Under the pieces are notes generated by a model. The model was not told the DNA's origin. It did not search any database and was given only the letters and a program-made list of their open reading frames with translations. From Anaerolineales bacterium (GTDB lineage: Bacteria > Chloroflexota > Anaerolineae > Anaerolineales > DRMV01), in the NCBI GenBank assembly GCA_015484985.1, contig WFUL01000147.1, positions 1-27,662 on the forward strand: a stretch of 27,662 nucleotides of DNA. Reading direction: 5' to 3'. The translations under genes and the position numbers were made by a program. Each line of letters starts with the position of its first letter. The stretch's first letter is position 1. This document shows positions 1 to 6,502 of this stretch, piece after piece.

Positions 1-343
1 GGATGGTGAAAATCAGGTCTCGCCCGGGAAACCGCATGCGAGCAAAGGCGTAGGCCGCGAGCACACTGAAGGTGAGCTCCCCCGCCAGCGTGATGAGGGT
101 GATGACGACGGTGTTGAAAAAATACTCCGCGAACTGGGCTTCCTTCCAGGCAACGACGTAATTTTCCCAATGCACGGTCGAAGGTATCCACTTCCCTGAA
201 ATGGCTTCCCCCAGGCTCATGAAGGAGGTGGACACCATCCACACGAAGGGCCCCAGGGCCAGGACCGCACCCGCGGCCAGAACAAGATAGGTCATGACGA
301 TGCGCAGGATGCGCCACAGCCGGTAGTACCAGAGGGTTTTCAT
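1..343 (-). CDS. Carbohydrate ABC transporter permease, MalG type (3' part outside window)
   Basis: Only the first 114 codons are inside the window. The ATG at 343-341 is preceded by an AGGGACC-like ribosome site. The visible protein starts with a short cytoplasmic stretch, a first membrane helix at about residues 12-36 (ending in GPFVWMVSTSF), a periplasmic segment containing HWENYVVAW, and a second helix at about 73-100 (FFNTVVITLITLAGELTFSVLAAYAFARM). This order is typical of MalG/UgpE-like inner-membrane permeases of sugar ABC importers; the EAA loop that contacts the ATPase would lie outside. It begins 14 bases after the stop of the response-regulator gene, so the two may share a transcript. 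A permease directly after a response regulator, rather than after a MalF partner, is unusual. The family is clear; the substrate cannot be told. Confidence 0.85.
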   Translation of the reverse strand, partial: MKTLWYYRLWRILRIVMTYLVLAAGAVLALGPFVWMVSTSFMSLGEAISGKWIPSTVHWENYVVAWKEAQFAEYFFNTVVITLITLAGELTFSVLAAYAFARMRFPGRDLIFTI

Positions 344-357
344 GAGGTCCCTTTCCT

Positions 358-1140
358 TCAGGTAGAGGATGACGTGGTCGCGTCCTTTTTATCGGAGGCG
401 GATTCCTGAGACGCCTGTTCCTTCTGCTGCCTCAACCGTCGGTAGTCTACGAAGCGATACCCCACGCCTCGTTCGGTCAAAATGTACTTTGGATTTGAGG
501 GGTCCTCCTCCAGCTTTTGACGCAAGTAGTTCACGTAAAGCCGCACGTAATGGTGCTCGTTCTCGTATTCAAGGCCCCAGACCTTGTGCAAGATCTGCTC
601 GTAGGTCAGCACCCATCCGGCGTTCTTCACCAGATGGTAGAGCAGGCGGAATTCCGTGGGTCGGAGTTTCACCAGTTTGCCATCCACCCACACTTCTCGA
701 CGGCCCAGGTCGATTTTCAACCGGTCGTCTACCTCAATGACCTCATCGGGCATGACGGCCTGGTAACGACGCAACACGGCCTGAATGCGACTGGTCAGCA
801 CCCGAGGGCTGAAGGGCTTGGTGATGTAATCGTCCGCGCCCAGCCTCAACCCCCGCACGATGTCCTCCTCATCGGAGCGGGCGGTGAGCATGATGACGGG
901 CACGTCGCTGATTTCCCGTATCAGACGCAGGACCTCAAAGCCGTCCATATCGGGGAGCATCACATCCAGCAACACCAGGTCGGGCAACTGCTCCCGCACC
1001 TTGTCCAGGGCTTCCTTGCCGTTAAACGCCGCCAGGGTCTCAAACCCATCCTGTTCCAGGTTCAGGCGAATGAAGCGCACCATGCGGGGCTCGTCGTCCA
1101 CCACGAGAATCCGGTACTTGCGCTCCCGCTGTTCACCCAT
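358..1140 (-). CDS. OmpR/PhoB-family response regulator, KdpE-like
   Basis: A 260-aa two-component response regulator that should bind DNA once phosphorylated. The receiver domain covers about residues 9-122: acidic pair Asp15-Asp16 in VVDDE, phospho-acceptor Asp59 in LLDVMLPDMDG, Thr86 in MLTAR and Lys108 in ITKPFSP. A winged-helix domain follows at about 145-243 (RPTEFRLLYHLVKNAG, then HHYVRLYVNYLRQKLE and GVGYRF). The HYVRLYVNYLRQKLE stretch is closest in memory to KdpE (HYLRIYM...LRQKLE), so a KdpE-like subfamily is inferred. The ATG at 1140 has a GGGGAG site 8 bases upstream and leaves a 13-base gap to the preceding gene; an in-frame start at 1173 would overlap that gene. No sensor kinase is present in the window, so the partner is unknown. 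The C-terminal tail is Ser/Thr/Lys-rich and probably disordered. Confidence 0.93.
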   Translation of the reverse strand: MGEQRERKYRILVVDDEPRMVRFIRLNLEQDGFETLAAFNGKEALDKVREQLPDLVLLDVMLPDMDGFEVLRLIREISDVPVIMLTARSDEEDIVRGLRLGADDYITKPFSPRVLTSRIQAVLRRYQAVMPDEVIEVDDRLKIDLGRREVWVDGKLVKLRPTEFRLLYHLVKNAGWVLTYEQILHKVWGLEYENEHHYVRLYVNYLRQKLEEDPSNPKYILTERGVGYRFVDYRRLRQQKEQASQESASDKKDATTSSST

Positions 1141-1153
1141 GGTCGAATCTCCC

Positions 1154-1402
1154 CTACTCCCGGACGAACCCAATGATTTCCTCTTCTTCCGAGGGCAGAA
1201 TCTCGATCACCGTCACCCGACTGAGAGGGAACACCACGGCCTCCACATCGTCCTCCAGGTAGTGCACATCACGCCCGTCCCGTCGTCGGGGATGATACAC
1301 CACGATAATGGTGTCTTGAGGCTGGGGCAGTCGTTCCACCTCACCAAGGATGGGCTCTTCGTTTGGAAGGTGAACGAGTACTCGAAAACGCTCTCGGGCC
1401 AT
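1154..1402 (-). CDS. Conserved small protein of unknown function (82 aa)
   Basis: I do not recognise the family. The protein starts MARERFRVLVHLPNEEP and is rich in beta-type segments (FRVLVHLP, DTIIVVYHPRR, VEAVVFPLSRVTVIEILP), with an acidic end (EEEEIIGFVRE). It has no signal peptide or membrane helix, so it is probably cytoplasmic. The start at 1402 is fixed by an AAAGGAGG site 8 bases upstream; a start at 1441 would lie upstream of that site and on top of the -10 element. It is the first gene after a good promoter at 1430-1458 and lies 13 bases before the response regulator, so the two are probably co-transcribed. A role as an accessory to the regulator is only a guess. Confidence 0.75.
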   Translation of the reverse strand: MARERFRVLVHLPNEEPILGEVERLPQPQDTIIVVYHPRRRDGRDVHYLEDDVEAVVFPLSRVTVIEILPSEEEEIIGFVRE

Positions 1403-1429
1403 GGGCAGCCCTCCTTTAGGGTCAGAGGT

Positions 1430-1458
1430 ATTGTATCCCAAAGCCTGGAAAACGCCAA
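1430..1458 (-). promoter_or_regulatory. Sigma-70-type promoter for the 82-aa gene and response regulator
   Basis: On the minus strand, TTGGCG (1458-1453), a 17-base spacer, and TACAAT (1435-1430). Transcription would start near 1423 and give a leader of about 20 bases carrying the AAAGGAGG site. The hexamers and spacing fit the housekeeping consensus well. Confidence 0.7.
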
Positions 1459-1576
1459 ACTTGCGAGAGGATTGGTTGAAAGGTCACGCGGGCCTGAACG
1501 CATAACGCATCCGGACCGTGGGAAAGCCAGCGACCACATAAGCGAGTGCTTCGCGTCTCGTTCTTCCTCCCTGGGC

Positions 1577-2368
1577 TTACTTCTCAAATCGCCTGTGGAA
1601 GTGTCGTCGGGCCTCTTGGAGATACGAAGGCCGGGCCGCGGCCAGCACTGTGTGGTACGCCTCCGCGTAGTCTCGACCGGGGACCAGAGGGAAAAGGGGC
1701 TTCTCTTCCAGGGTCGCTACCACCCCACCTGCTTCCATCAAAACCAGGCTGGGCGCGGCGAAATCCCAGACAAAGGGCGCGCAGTCCACGCTCAGCACGC
1801 CCTTCCCTGAGGCCACCAGAGCAATGTGGTACGCACCACAACCTAAAATGCGGCTCTTGTAGCGCAAATCCACCTGGTACAACCAAGGCGTATCCGAGCA
1901 CAGGTACATGAAACGGGTTTCCTTGGTTGCGGATTCCTGCACATGAATCGGCTGGCCGTTGCGCCAGGCACCCTGGCCCCGTAAAGCCGTGTACATTTCC
2001 TCCATCATCGGGAAATACATGGCCGCGGCCAGGGGCATCCCCCTCTCCACGTAGGCCACCAACACACCCCAGAAAGGCAGACCGGCCACGAAGTTCGTGG
2101 TCCCGTCCACAGGGTCCACGACCCACACCCCCGAAGCGTCTTCGGGATAGACCGTGGTCCCCTCCTCGCTCAACACCGGCACGTCAGGGGTTGCCGAGGC
2201 GAAAAAGGCCCGGATGGTGCGGTCCGCGTCCACATCGGCCTCGGTGACCAATCCCCATTCCTCCTTTTTTTCCCACACACGGAAATTCCGTTGGAGGAAG
2301 TATCGTCGTAGACGTTCGCCCACGTGCAAAGCGGCCGCCTCAGCCAGATCCAGCCATCGCGTTTCCAT
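1577..2368 (-). CDS. Inositol monophosphatase family phosphatase
   Basis: A 263-aa soluble, Mg2+-dependent phosphatase of the IMPase/FBPase/CysQ superfamily, of usual length. The metal-binding motifs are complete: SEEG at 67-70, DPVDGTTNF at 85-93, and WDFAAPSLVLMEAGG at 201-215 with Asp202 as the third-site ligand. The ATG at 2368 follows a GGAGGGATCACG ribosome site; a longer open frame runs upstream through the promoter region and is rejected. Substrates in this family include myo-inositol 1-phosphate, histidinol phosphate, fructose 1,6-bisphosphate and 3'-phosphoadenosine 5'-phosphate, and the sequence alone does not choose among them. The gene stands alone behind its own promoter. About 170 bases to the next gene downstream hold nothing else apart from that gene's promoter. 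Confidence 0.9.
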   Translation of the reverse strand: METRWLDLAEAAALHVGERLRRYFLQRNFRVWEKKEEWGLVTEADVDADRTIRAFFASATPDVPVLSEEGTTVYPEDASGVWVVDPVDGTTNFVAGLPFWGVLVAYVERGMPLAAAMYFPMMEEMYTALRGQGAWRNGQPIHVQESATKETRFMYLCSDTPWLYQVDLRYKSRILGCGAYHIALVASGKGVLSVDCAPFVWDFAAPSLVLMEAGGVVATLEEKPLFPLVPGRDYAEAYHTVLAAARPSYLQEARRHFHRRFEK

Positions 2369-2398
2369 CGTGATCCCTCCAAAGACGAACTGCTTTCT

Positions 2399-2428
2399 GT
2401 TATACCAGTTTCCTGTGAGATGAAACAA
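2399..2428 (-). promoter_or_regulatory. Promoter of the inositol monophosphatase gene
   Basis: On the minus strand, TTGTTT (2428-2423), an 18-base spacer, and TATAAC (2404-2399), about 30 bases before the ATG. It is divergent from the riboswitch promoter at 2566. Confidence 0.6.
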
Positions 2429-2565
2429 TTGGACAAGTTTCCGGTCATTACCCGCAAGATAAAGGATGCAGCGGCGAAGCCGTTGCTGTATCCCTTTATC
2501 TTTCCCTCCCTTCCCTTTCCCCGAAACTTGCGAAAAGTTCCATCCCTCTTTTTCGCGAGTCTCGG

Positions 2566-2571
2566 TATAAT
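2566..2571 (+). promoter_or_regulatory. -10 element (TATAAT) of the riboflavin transporter operon
   Basis: A perfect TATAAT, 25 bases before the first base-paired position of the FMN aptamer. Transcription would start near 2578. No clear -35 hexamer is seen at the right distance. The rest of the 2369-2565 spacer holds only the divergent promoter. Confidence 0.6.
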
Positions 2572-2595
2572 GCGAACGATGACAAACGAATAGAG

Positions 2596-2758
2596 GACAA
2601 CCTTCGGGGCAGGGTGAGTCTCGCCTCTTTTTGGGGCGGGGCAATTCCCGACCGGCGGTGAAAGCCCGCGAAGCCCCGCTTTACCTCCCAGCGACGGCGG
2701 GGCCCGACCCGGTGGAATTCCGGGGCCGACGGTATAGTCCGGATGGGAGAAGGTTGTC
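2596..2758 (+). promoter_or_regulatory. FMN riboswitch (RFN element) aptamer
   Basis: All hallmark RFN blocks are present in order: CTTCGGGGCAGGGTG at 2602-2616, TTCCCGACCGGCGGT at about 2645-2659, CCGCGAAGCC after it, then GACCCGGTGGAATTCCGG, CCGACGGTATAGTCCGGA and TGGGAGAAGG. The closing helix P1 pairs GACAACCTT (2596-2604) with AAGGTTGTC (2750-2758), nine perfect pairs. The family senses flavin mononucleotide and switches off flavin synthesis or uptake genes when FMN is plentiful. It sits about 110 bases before the first transporter gene, which sets the probable substrate of that transporter as riboflavin. Confidence 0.97.
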
Positions 2759-2790
2759 GTCCTCGGCCCGCGAGGGTCGAAGTGTTTCTG

Positions 2791-2860
2791 TGACGTCGGA
2801 AAGACGTCATCGATTTTGTGTTTTGCCCCGAGGTTGTCCCAACCTCGGGGCTTCGTCGTT
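2791..2860 (+). terminator. Riboswitch expression platform: two hairpins before the permease gene
   Basis: Hairpin 1 pairs TGACGTC (2791-2797) with GACGTCA (2803-2809) and is followed by a T-rich stretch to 2824. Hairpin 2 is a perfect 12-bp stem, GCCCCGAGGTTG (2825-2836) with CAACCTCGGGGC (2840-2851), followed by TTCGTCGTT. Its 5' arm can also pair with the 5' strand of aptamer P1 (2597-2610, one bulged T), so it competes with the 3' strand of P1. This suggests that hairpin 2 terminates transcription when FMN closes P1. The T-tract is poor, and the ribosome site at 2861-2868 lies outside the stem. Confidence 0.65.
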
Positions 2861-2871
2861 GAGGAGGGAAC

Positions 2872-3660
2872 ATGGTGTTGAAGCGGTTGGGCCACTATCT
2901 ACCGGAAACCCTGGCCGTACTCCTGGGACTGGGATTGTGGTGGACCCTGAGCGTGTGGACGGATTTACCCACGTTCATCCTTCCCACACCTATGGACGTT
3001 TACCGCAAGGCTCTCTATGCCCTGACCACCGGGCTCCTCTGGCGCCACTTCTGGGCCACCCTGGTGGAGGTCCTTCTGGGCCTGGCCCTGGGTATGAGCG
3101 TGGCTCTGCCTTTGGGGTATTTGATGCATAAGTTCACCCCCCTGGAGCGCATTCTGTCGCCTTATCTGGTGGCCAGTCAGGCCATGCCCGTGGTGGCCAT
3201 TGCCCCCCTGCTCATCATTTGGTTCGGCCCCGGTCTGTTCTCCAAGGTGCTCATCTGTGCTCTCATCGTCTTCTTCCCCATGCTGGTGAACACGGTGGTG
3301 GGCCTGGGAAACATCCCGGAGGAATGGCGCGACCTGCTACGGGTTCTGCACGCCTCCTGGTGGCAGATCCTCTGGTACCTGGAATGGCCCGCGGCCTTAC
3401 CCGTCATTGCCGGAGGACTGCGCATCGGCGCCACCCTATCCGTCATCGGCGCGGTGGTGGGAGAATTCGTGGCCGCGGACAGGGGGCTGGGGTTTCTCAT
3501 CAACGCCGCGCGCGGGCGATACGACACGGCTATGGTCTTCGTGGCCCTGGCAGCTCTGATGCTCATGGCCCTGGCTCTGTACGGCACCGTGCGCTTGCTG
3601 GAGGGCCGCTTGCTGGCATGGCAATCCAATGCCACTTCTCGAGTCCATCAGGGGCTGTGA
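2872..3660 (+). CDS. ribX: Riboflavin ABC transporter, permease subunit (RibX-type)
   Basis: A 262-aa inner-membrane permease of the SsuC/TauC/ThiX-like type, with about six hydrophobic helices. The cytoplasmic coupling loop is visible at about residues 161-200 (EEWRDLLRVLHASWWQILW, then PAALPVIAGGLRIGATLS). The start at 2872 has a GAGGAGGG site 4-11 bases upstream. It is the first gene after the FMN riboswitch and the first of a three-gene operon with the binding protein and ATPase. The fold family serves taurine, nitrate, thiamine precursors and others; the riboflavin assignment rests on the riboswitch and on the established RibX/RibY systems of Chloroflexota, so the transporter class is sure and the substrate probable. 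The gene ends with a 37-base spacer to the binding protein. Confidence 0.87.
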   Translation: MVLKRLGHYLPETLAVLLGLGLWWTLSVWTDLPTFILPTPMDVYRKALYALTTGLLWRHFWATLVEVLLGLALGMSVALPLGYLMHKFTPLERILSPYLVASQAMPVVAIAPLLIIWFGPGLFSKVLICALIVFFPMLVNTVVGLGNIPEEWRDLLRVLHASWWQILWYLEWPAALPVIAGGLRIGATLSVIGAVVGEFVAADRGLGFLINAARGRYDTAMVFVALAALMLMALALYGTVRLLEGRLLAWQSNATSRVHQGL

Positions 3661-3697
3661 AAAGGTTCATCACATCTCATCATCAAGGAGGATACTC

Positions 3698-4762
3698 ATG
3701 TTGCGTCGCGGATGGCTCTTCATCCTGTTCTTTGCTCTGGTGCTGACCGCCTGTCAGAAGCCGGTCACGCCTGTCCCAACTACGACCGAAGCACCGCCGA
3801 CTCAAAAGGAAGACCAAAAGCCTGAATCCAATCCAACGGCCCGTAAAACCACGGAATCCATCCGCCTTCCTATGGGCTACATTCCCAATGTACAATACGC
3901 GCCCTTTTACCTGGCCCACCAACGGGGATACTTCCGGGACGCGGGTTTTGACGTGGAATTCGACTACAGCTTTGAAACCGACGGCGTTGCCCTGGTGGGT
4001 GCAGGCGAGATTCCCTTCGCCGTGGTCTCCGGGGAGCAGGTTTTGATGGCCCGCTCTCAGGGTGTGCCCGTCGTCTATGTCATGACCTGGTGGCAGAAGT
4101 TCCCCGTGGCCGTCATCGCGGACGCGAAATTGGGGTTGACGTCCCCTGCGGACCTGAAAGGACAGACCATAGCCCTGCCGGGGCTCTTTGGCGCCAACTA
4201 CATCGGCCTGATGGCCTTGTTGTACCAGTTCGACTTACAGGAAACCGACGTGACCCTGGAGTCCATCGGGTTCAACCAGGTAGAAGCCTTCGCCTCGGGC
4301 AAACAACGCATTGTGGTGGGCTACATTACCAATGAACCCATTCAACTACGGAATATGGGCTTTGACCTGACTGTCTTCCCGGTGGCCGATTACGTCACCC
4401 TGGCCTCCAACGGCATCATCACCAGCGAGATGTACCTGCAGGAACATCCCGACCGGGTCCGGGCCTTCGTCAGCGCCCTGCTCATGGGGCTTCGGGATGC
4501 CATCGACCACCCGGACAGCGCGTATGAGGTCAGCCGGGAATACGTCGAAGACCTGGCGGAAAATGACCCGGTGCAAAAGGAGGTACTGACCACTGCCCTG
4601 GAATACTGGTACAGCGACGACCTGGGGTACATTCAACAGGAAGCCTGGCAGAACATGCACGACGTCCTCCTCAAGATGGGTCTGCTGGAAGCGCCCCTGG
4701 ACGTCACCCAGGCCTACACCAATGACTTCTTGCCGGAGTGGGCCAAAGGATGGCGCAAGTGA
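3698..4762 (+). CDS. ribY: Riboflavin ABC transporter, substrate-binding lipoprotein (RibY-type, NMT1/THI5-like)
   Basis: A 354-aa extracytoplasmic binding protein. The N-terminus is a lipoprotein signal: Arg3-Arg4, hydrophobic 5-16, lipobox LTAC with Cys19, then a Pro/Thr/Glu-rich linker to about residue 53. The NMT1/THI5-like domain follows, with YIPNVQYAPFYLAHQRGYF at 61-79, a family signature in which the aromatic residues help bind flat heterocyclic ligands. The start at 3698 has AAGGAGG seven bases upstream; an earlier in-frame start at 3629 lies inside the permease gene and is rejected. The domain is shared with pyrimidine-precursor (ThiY) and alkanesulfonate binders. The upstream FMN riboswitch makes riboflavin or a flavin the most likely ligand. 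The gene overlaps the start of the ATPase gene. Confidence 0.87.
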   Translation: MLRRGWLFILFFALVLTACQKPVTPVPTTTEAPPTQKEDQKPESNPTARKTTESIRLPMGYIPNVQYAPFYLAHQRGYFRDAGFDVEFDYSFETDGVALVGAGEIPFAVVSGEQVLMARSQGVPVVYVMTWWQKFPVAVIADAKLGLTSPADLKGQTIALPGLFGANYIGLMALLYQFDLQETDVTLESIGFNQVEAFASGKQRIVVGYITNEPIQLRNMGFDLTVFPVADYVTLASNGIITSEMYLQEHPDRVRAFVSALLMGLRDAIDHPDSAYEVSREYVEDLAENDPVQKEVLTTALEYWYSDDLGYIQQEAWQNMHDVLLKMGLLEAPLDVTQAYTNDFLPEWAKGWRK

Positions 4763-5568
4763 TCCTACCCCGTCAGGGGGAGCCCCTGCTCTCGGTGCGG
4801 GGGCTCTCCCTGGCTTACGAGAACGACGGCGACCCCTTCTGGGTCCTTCAGGACCTATCCTTCAACGTGGAGGAAGGCTCCTTTGTGGCCATTCTGGGTC
4901 CTTCGGGATGCGGGAAGAGCACCTTGCTGCGGGTACTGGCGGGTCTGCTCCCTGTCCCCCAGGGGGAAGTTCGCTTTGACGGGGCTCCCCTGCGGGAACC
5001 CCATCCCGATATCGGCCTGGTCTTTCAACACGCGAACTTGCTCCCCTGGCGTACGGTGTTGGAGAACATCACCCTACCTCTGGAAATCCGCGGCATCTCC
5101 CAGAACGAAGCCCAACGGCGCGCCCGAGAGATGGTGGCCCTCATCGGCCTGCAGGGTTTCGAGAACACCCTCCCCCGGGACCTTTCGGGAGGTATGGCCC
5201 AAAGGGTCGCGCTGGCACGGGCGCTGGTCTACCATCCCCGGCTCCTCTTGTTGGACGAACCCTTTGCACCCCTGGACGCCCTCACCCGGGAACAAATGTG
5301 GGGCGAACTCCTCCGCCTATGGACCCATACCCGGGTGACCATCGTGATGGTAACCCACTCCATGACCGAAGCTCTGGTGCTGGCCGACCGGGTCTTGGTC
5401 CTCAGTCCCCGGCCCGCGCGACTCCGGCTCACCCTGGACGTGCCTTTCCCTCGTCCACGCACGGAGGACATCCGGTACACCGCGACCTTCGGCACCCTGG
5501 TTCAGCGCATTCGGGAAGCCATCCTGAGCGTCCCCTCTCACAACACAAGGCAAGAGAAGGGCCCTTAG
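4750..5568 (+). CDS. Riboflavin ABC transporter, ATP-binding subunit
   Basis: A 272-aa cytoplasmic ATPase of the SsuB/TauB/ThiZ-like group. All motifs are intact: Walker A GPSGCGKST at 50-58, Q-loop FQHANLLPW with Gln93, signature LSGGMAQR at 145-152, Walker B LLLLDEP at 165-171, and His203 in VTHS. It should power RibX/RibY-type uptake. The start is uncertain. The ATG at 4750 lies 13 bases before the stop of the binding-protein gene, but its nearest purine run (AAAGG) abuts it; a GTG at 4738 is the alternative. Either way the genes overlap and are translationally coupled. A hairpin-forming repeat about 65 bases downstream (5632-5670) may end the transcript. Confidence 0.9.
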   Translation: MAQVILPRQGEPLLSVRGLSLAYENDGDPFWVLQDLSFNVEEGSFVAILGPSGCGKSTLLRVLAGLLPVPQGEVRFDGAPLREPHPDIGLVFQHANLLPWRTVLENITLPLEIRGISQNEAQRRAREMVALIGLQGFENTLPRDLSGGMAQRVALARALVYHPRLLLLDEPFAPLDALTREQMWGELLRLWTHTRVTIVMVTHSMTEALVLADRVLVLSPRPARLRLTLDVPFPRPRTEDIRYTATFGTLVQRIREAILSVPSHNTRQEKGP

Positions 5569-5631
5569 GACCCCGGGCCTATGCAAGGGAAACCGTGCTT
5601 CCCCCTCGGCGTTTTGCACGTTCCTGAAAGA

Positions 5632-5710
5632 AAATGGTGTGGGGCAGCGAAGCCGCCCCACACACCATTTCGTTCTCCCTCTGCGGTCCTGGCCCCGGTT
5701 CGTTCTAAGC
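5632..5710 (+). repeat. Dispersed palindromic element, copy A (hairpin plus conserved tail)
   Basis: The hairpin core is GTGTGGGGCAGC-GAA-GCCGCCCCACAC with flanking AAATG and CATTT. It is followed by a 26-base tail (5685-5710) that begins GGTCCTGG and ends TTCTAAGC. The tail matches the tail of copy C (20601-20626) at 23 of 26 positions. It lies in the 267-base spacer after the riboflavin transporter operon, where the hairpin could act as its terminator. No gene is seen in the spacer. Confidence 0.75.
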
Positions 5711-5792
5711 AAGAAGTATACTGCTTGCAGCCGCTGTCCCAACTCTTGTCCTGACCTTACCGAAGACTTCTGGCGGCCTCGGCGCTCACGGG

Positions 5793-5798
5793 TATAAT
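5793..5798 (+). promoter_or_regulatory. -10 element (TATAAT) for the 53-aa membrane protein and downstream genes
   Basis: A perfect TATAAT preceded by GGG, 37 bases before the ATG at 5836. No convincing -35 hexamer is visible. It may drive the whole cluster up to CoaBC, since no other strong promoter is seen before 9536. Confidence 0.55.
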
Positions 5799-5835
5799 GG
5801 GGGATGTCCCGATTCCTTCCTTGGAGTGGAAGACC

Positions 5836-5997
5836 ATGGCCAAGAAACCACGCAAACGTCGTAAGCGGCAAAAGGAAAAGAAACAACACCTGAGCTACTA
5901 TGAGCGCCAGCGCCGTCGTTATCAAATCATCCTGACGGTGGTGGGGATTCTGCTGGTTATCTCGTTCCTTATCTCCCTGGTCGTTCAAGGGATTTAG
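5836..5997 (+). CDS. Small basic single-pass membrane protein (53 aa), unknown function
   Basis: I do not recognise a family. The first 30 residues are extremely basic (MAKKPRKRRKRQKEKKQ, then YYERQRRRYQ). A single hydrophobic helix follows at about 31-50 (IILTVVGILLVISFLISLVV), and the protein ends VQGI. By the positive-inside rule the N-terminus should stay in the cytoplasm, where it could contact nucleic acid or the ribosome; that is speculation. The ATG at 5836 has a GGAG site nine bases upstream and sits a normal distance behind a TATAAT box. An in-frame start at 5797 would overlap the -10 element and is rejected. The CopD-like gene starts 10 bases after the stop, so co-transcription is likely. 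Confidence 0.7.
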   Translation: MAKKPRKRRKRQKEKKQHLSYYERQRRRYQIILTVVGILLVISFLISLVVQGI

Positions 5998-6007
5998 GGT
6001 TACGCCC

Positions 6008-6493
6008 ATGTGGCCCCTGGCGCTGGCCTATGCCGTTCATCTCCTCAGCACCGTGATGTGGCTGGGCTCGGTGCTTTCCCTCTTCGACCTGGAGCGCACC
6101 CTGCCTCAAGACCCCCAATCGCCGCAAGCCTGGCTACGCGGTTACCGCATGTATATGCGGGTGGCCTGGATGGCGGGTGCTCTGCTCTGGGCCACAGGGA
6201 TGTTCCAAATGAGCCAACACCCCCTCTATGAGGGCACTCTTAACTTCAGCACACCCTGGGCCAAGGGGCTGTTGCTCAAGCACATCCTGGTACTCTTCTG
6301 GGCCGCCTATCTGCTCTACCTCCAACTTGTCCGCCTTCCTCAATGGGAACGTATAGGTCTGCAGGCGCAAAGGGGTGCATCCACGGACCTTTGGGAACAG
6401 ATCCGGAGGGCCCTGCGCCGGAGCTTCCGAGTGCAACAAATCCTGGCCCTGCTTATCCTCGCCGTCACTGCGTGGCTACGGGCCCAGACGTGA
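6008..6493 (+). CDS. CopD-like integral membrane protein
   Basis: A 161-aa protein with four predicted helices: about 1-26 (LALAYAVHLLSTVMWLGSVL), 50-68 (MRVAWMAGALLWATGMFQM), 84-108 (WAKGLLLKHILVLFWAAYLLYLQL) and 141-157. The layout, with His11 in helix 1 and Lys91-His92 opening helix 3, resembles the CopD (copper resistance D) domain, in which such histidines may bind copper or heme. The link to copper is inferred from family resemblance only; no copper gene is nearby. The start codon has just a weak AGGG upstream, and translation may be coupled to the preceding gene. The next gene begins nine bases after the stop. Confidence 0.65.
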   Translation: MWPLALAYAVHLLSTVMWLGSVLSLFDLERTLPQDPQSPQAWLRGYRMYMRVAWMAGALLWATGMFQMSQHPLYEGTLNFSTPWAKGLLLKHILVLFWAAYLLYLQLVRLPQWERIGLQAQRGASTDLWEQIRRALRRSFRVQQILALLILAVTAWLRAQT

Positions 6494-6502
6494 GGGAGGA
6501 CT

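Noticed and set aside
860..1810. Plus-strand open frame spanning three minus-strand genes
   Set aside because: It overlaps the response regulator, the 82-aa gene and the phosphatase in antisense and lacks a ribosome site or motif.
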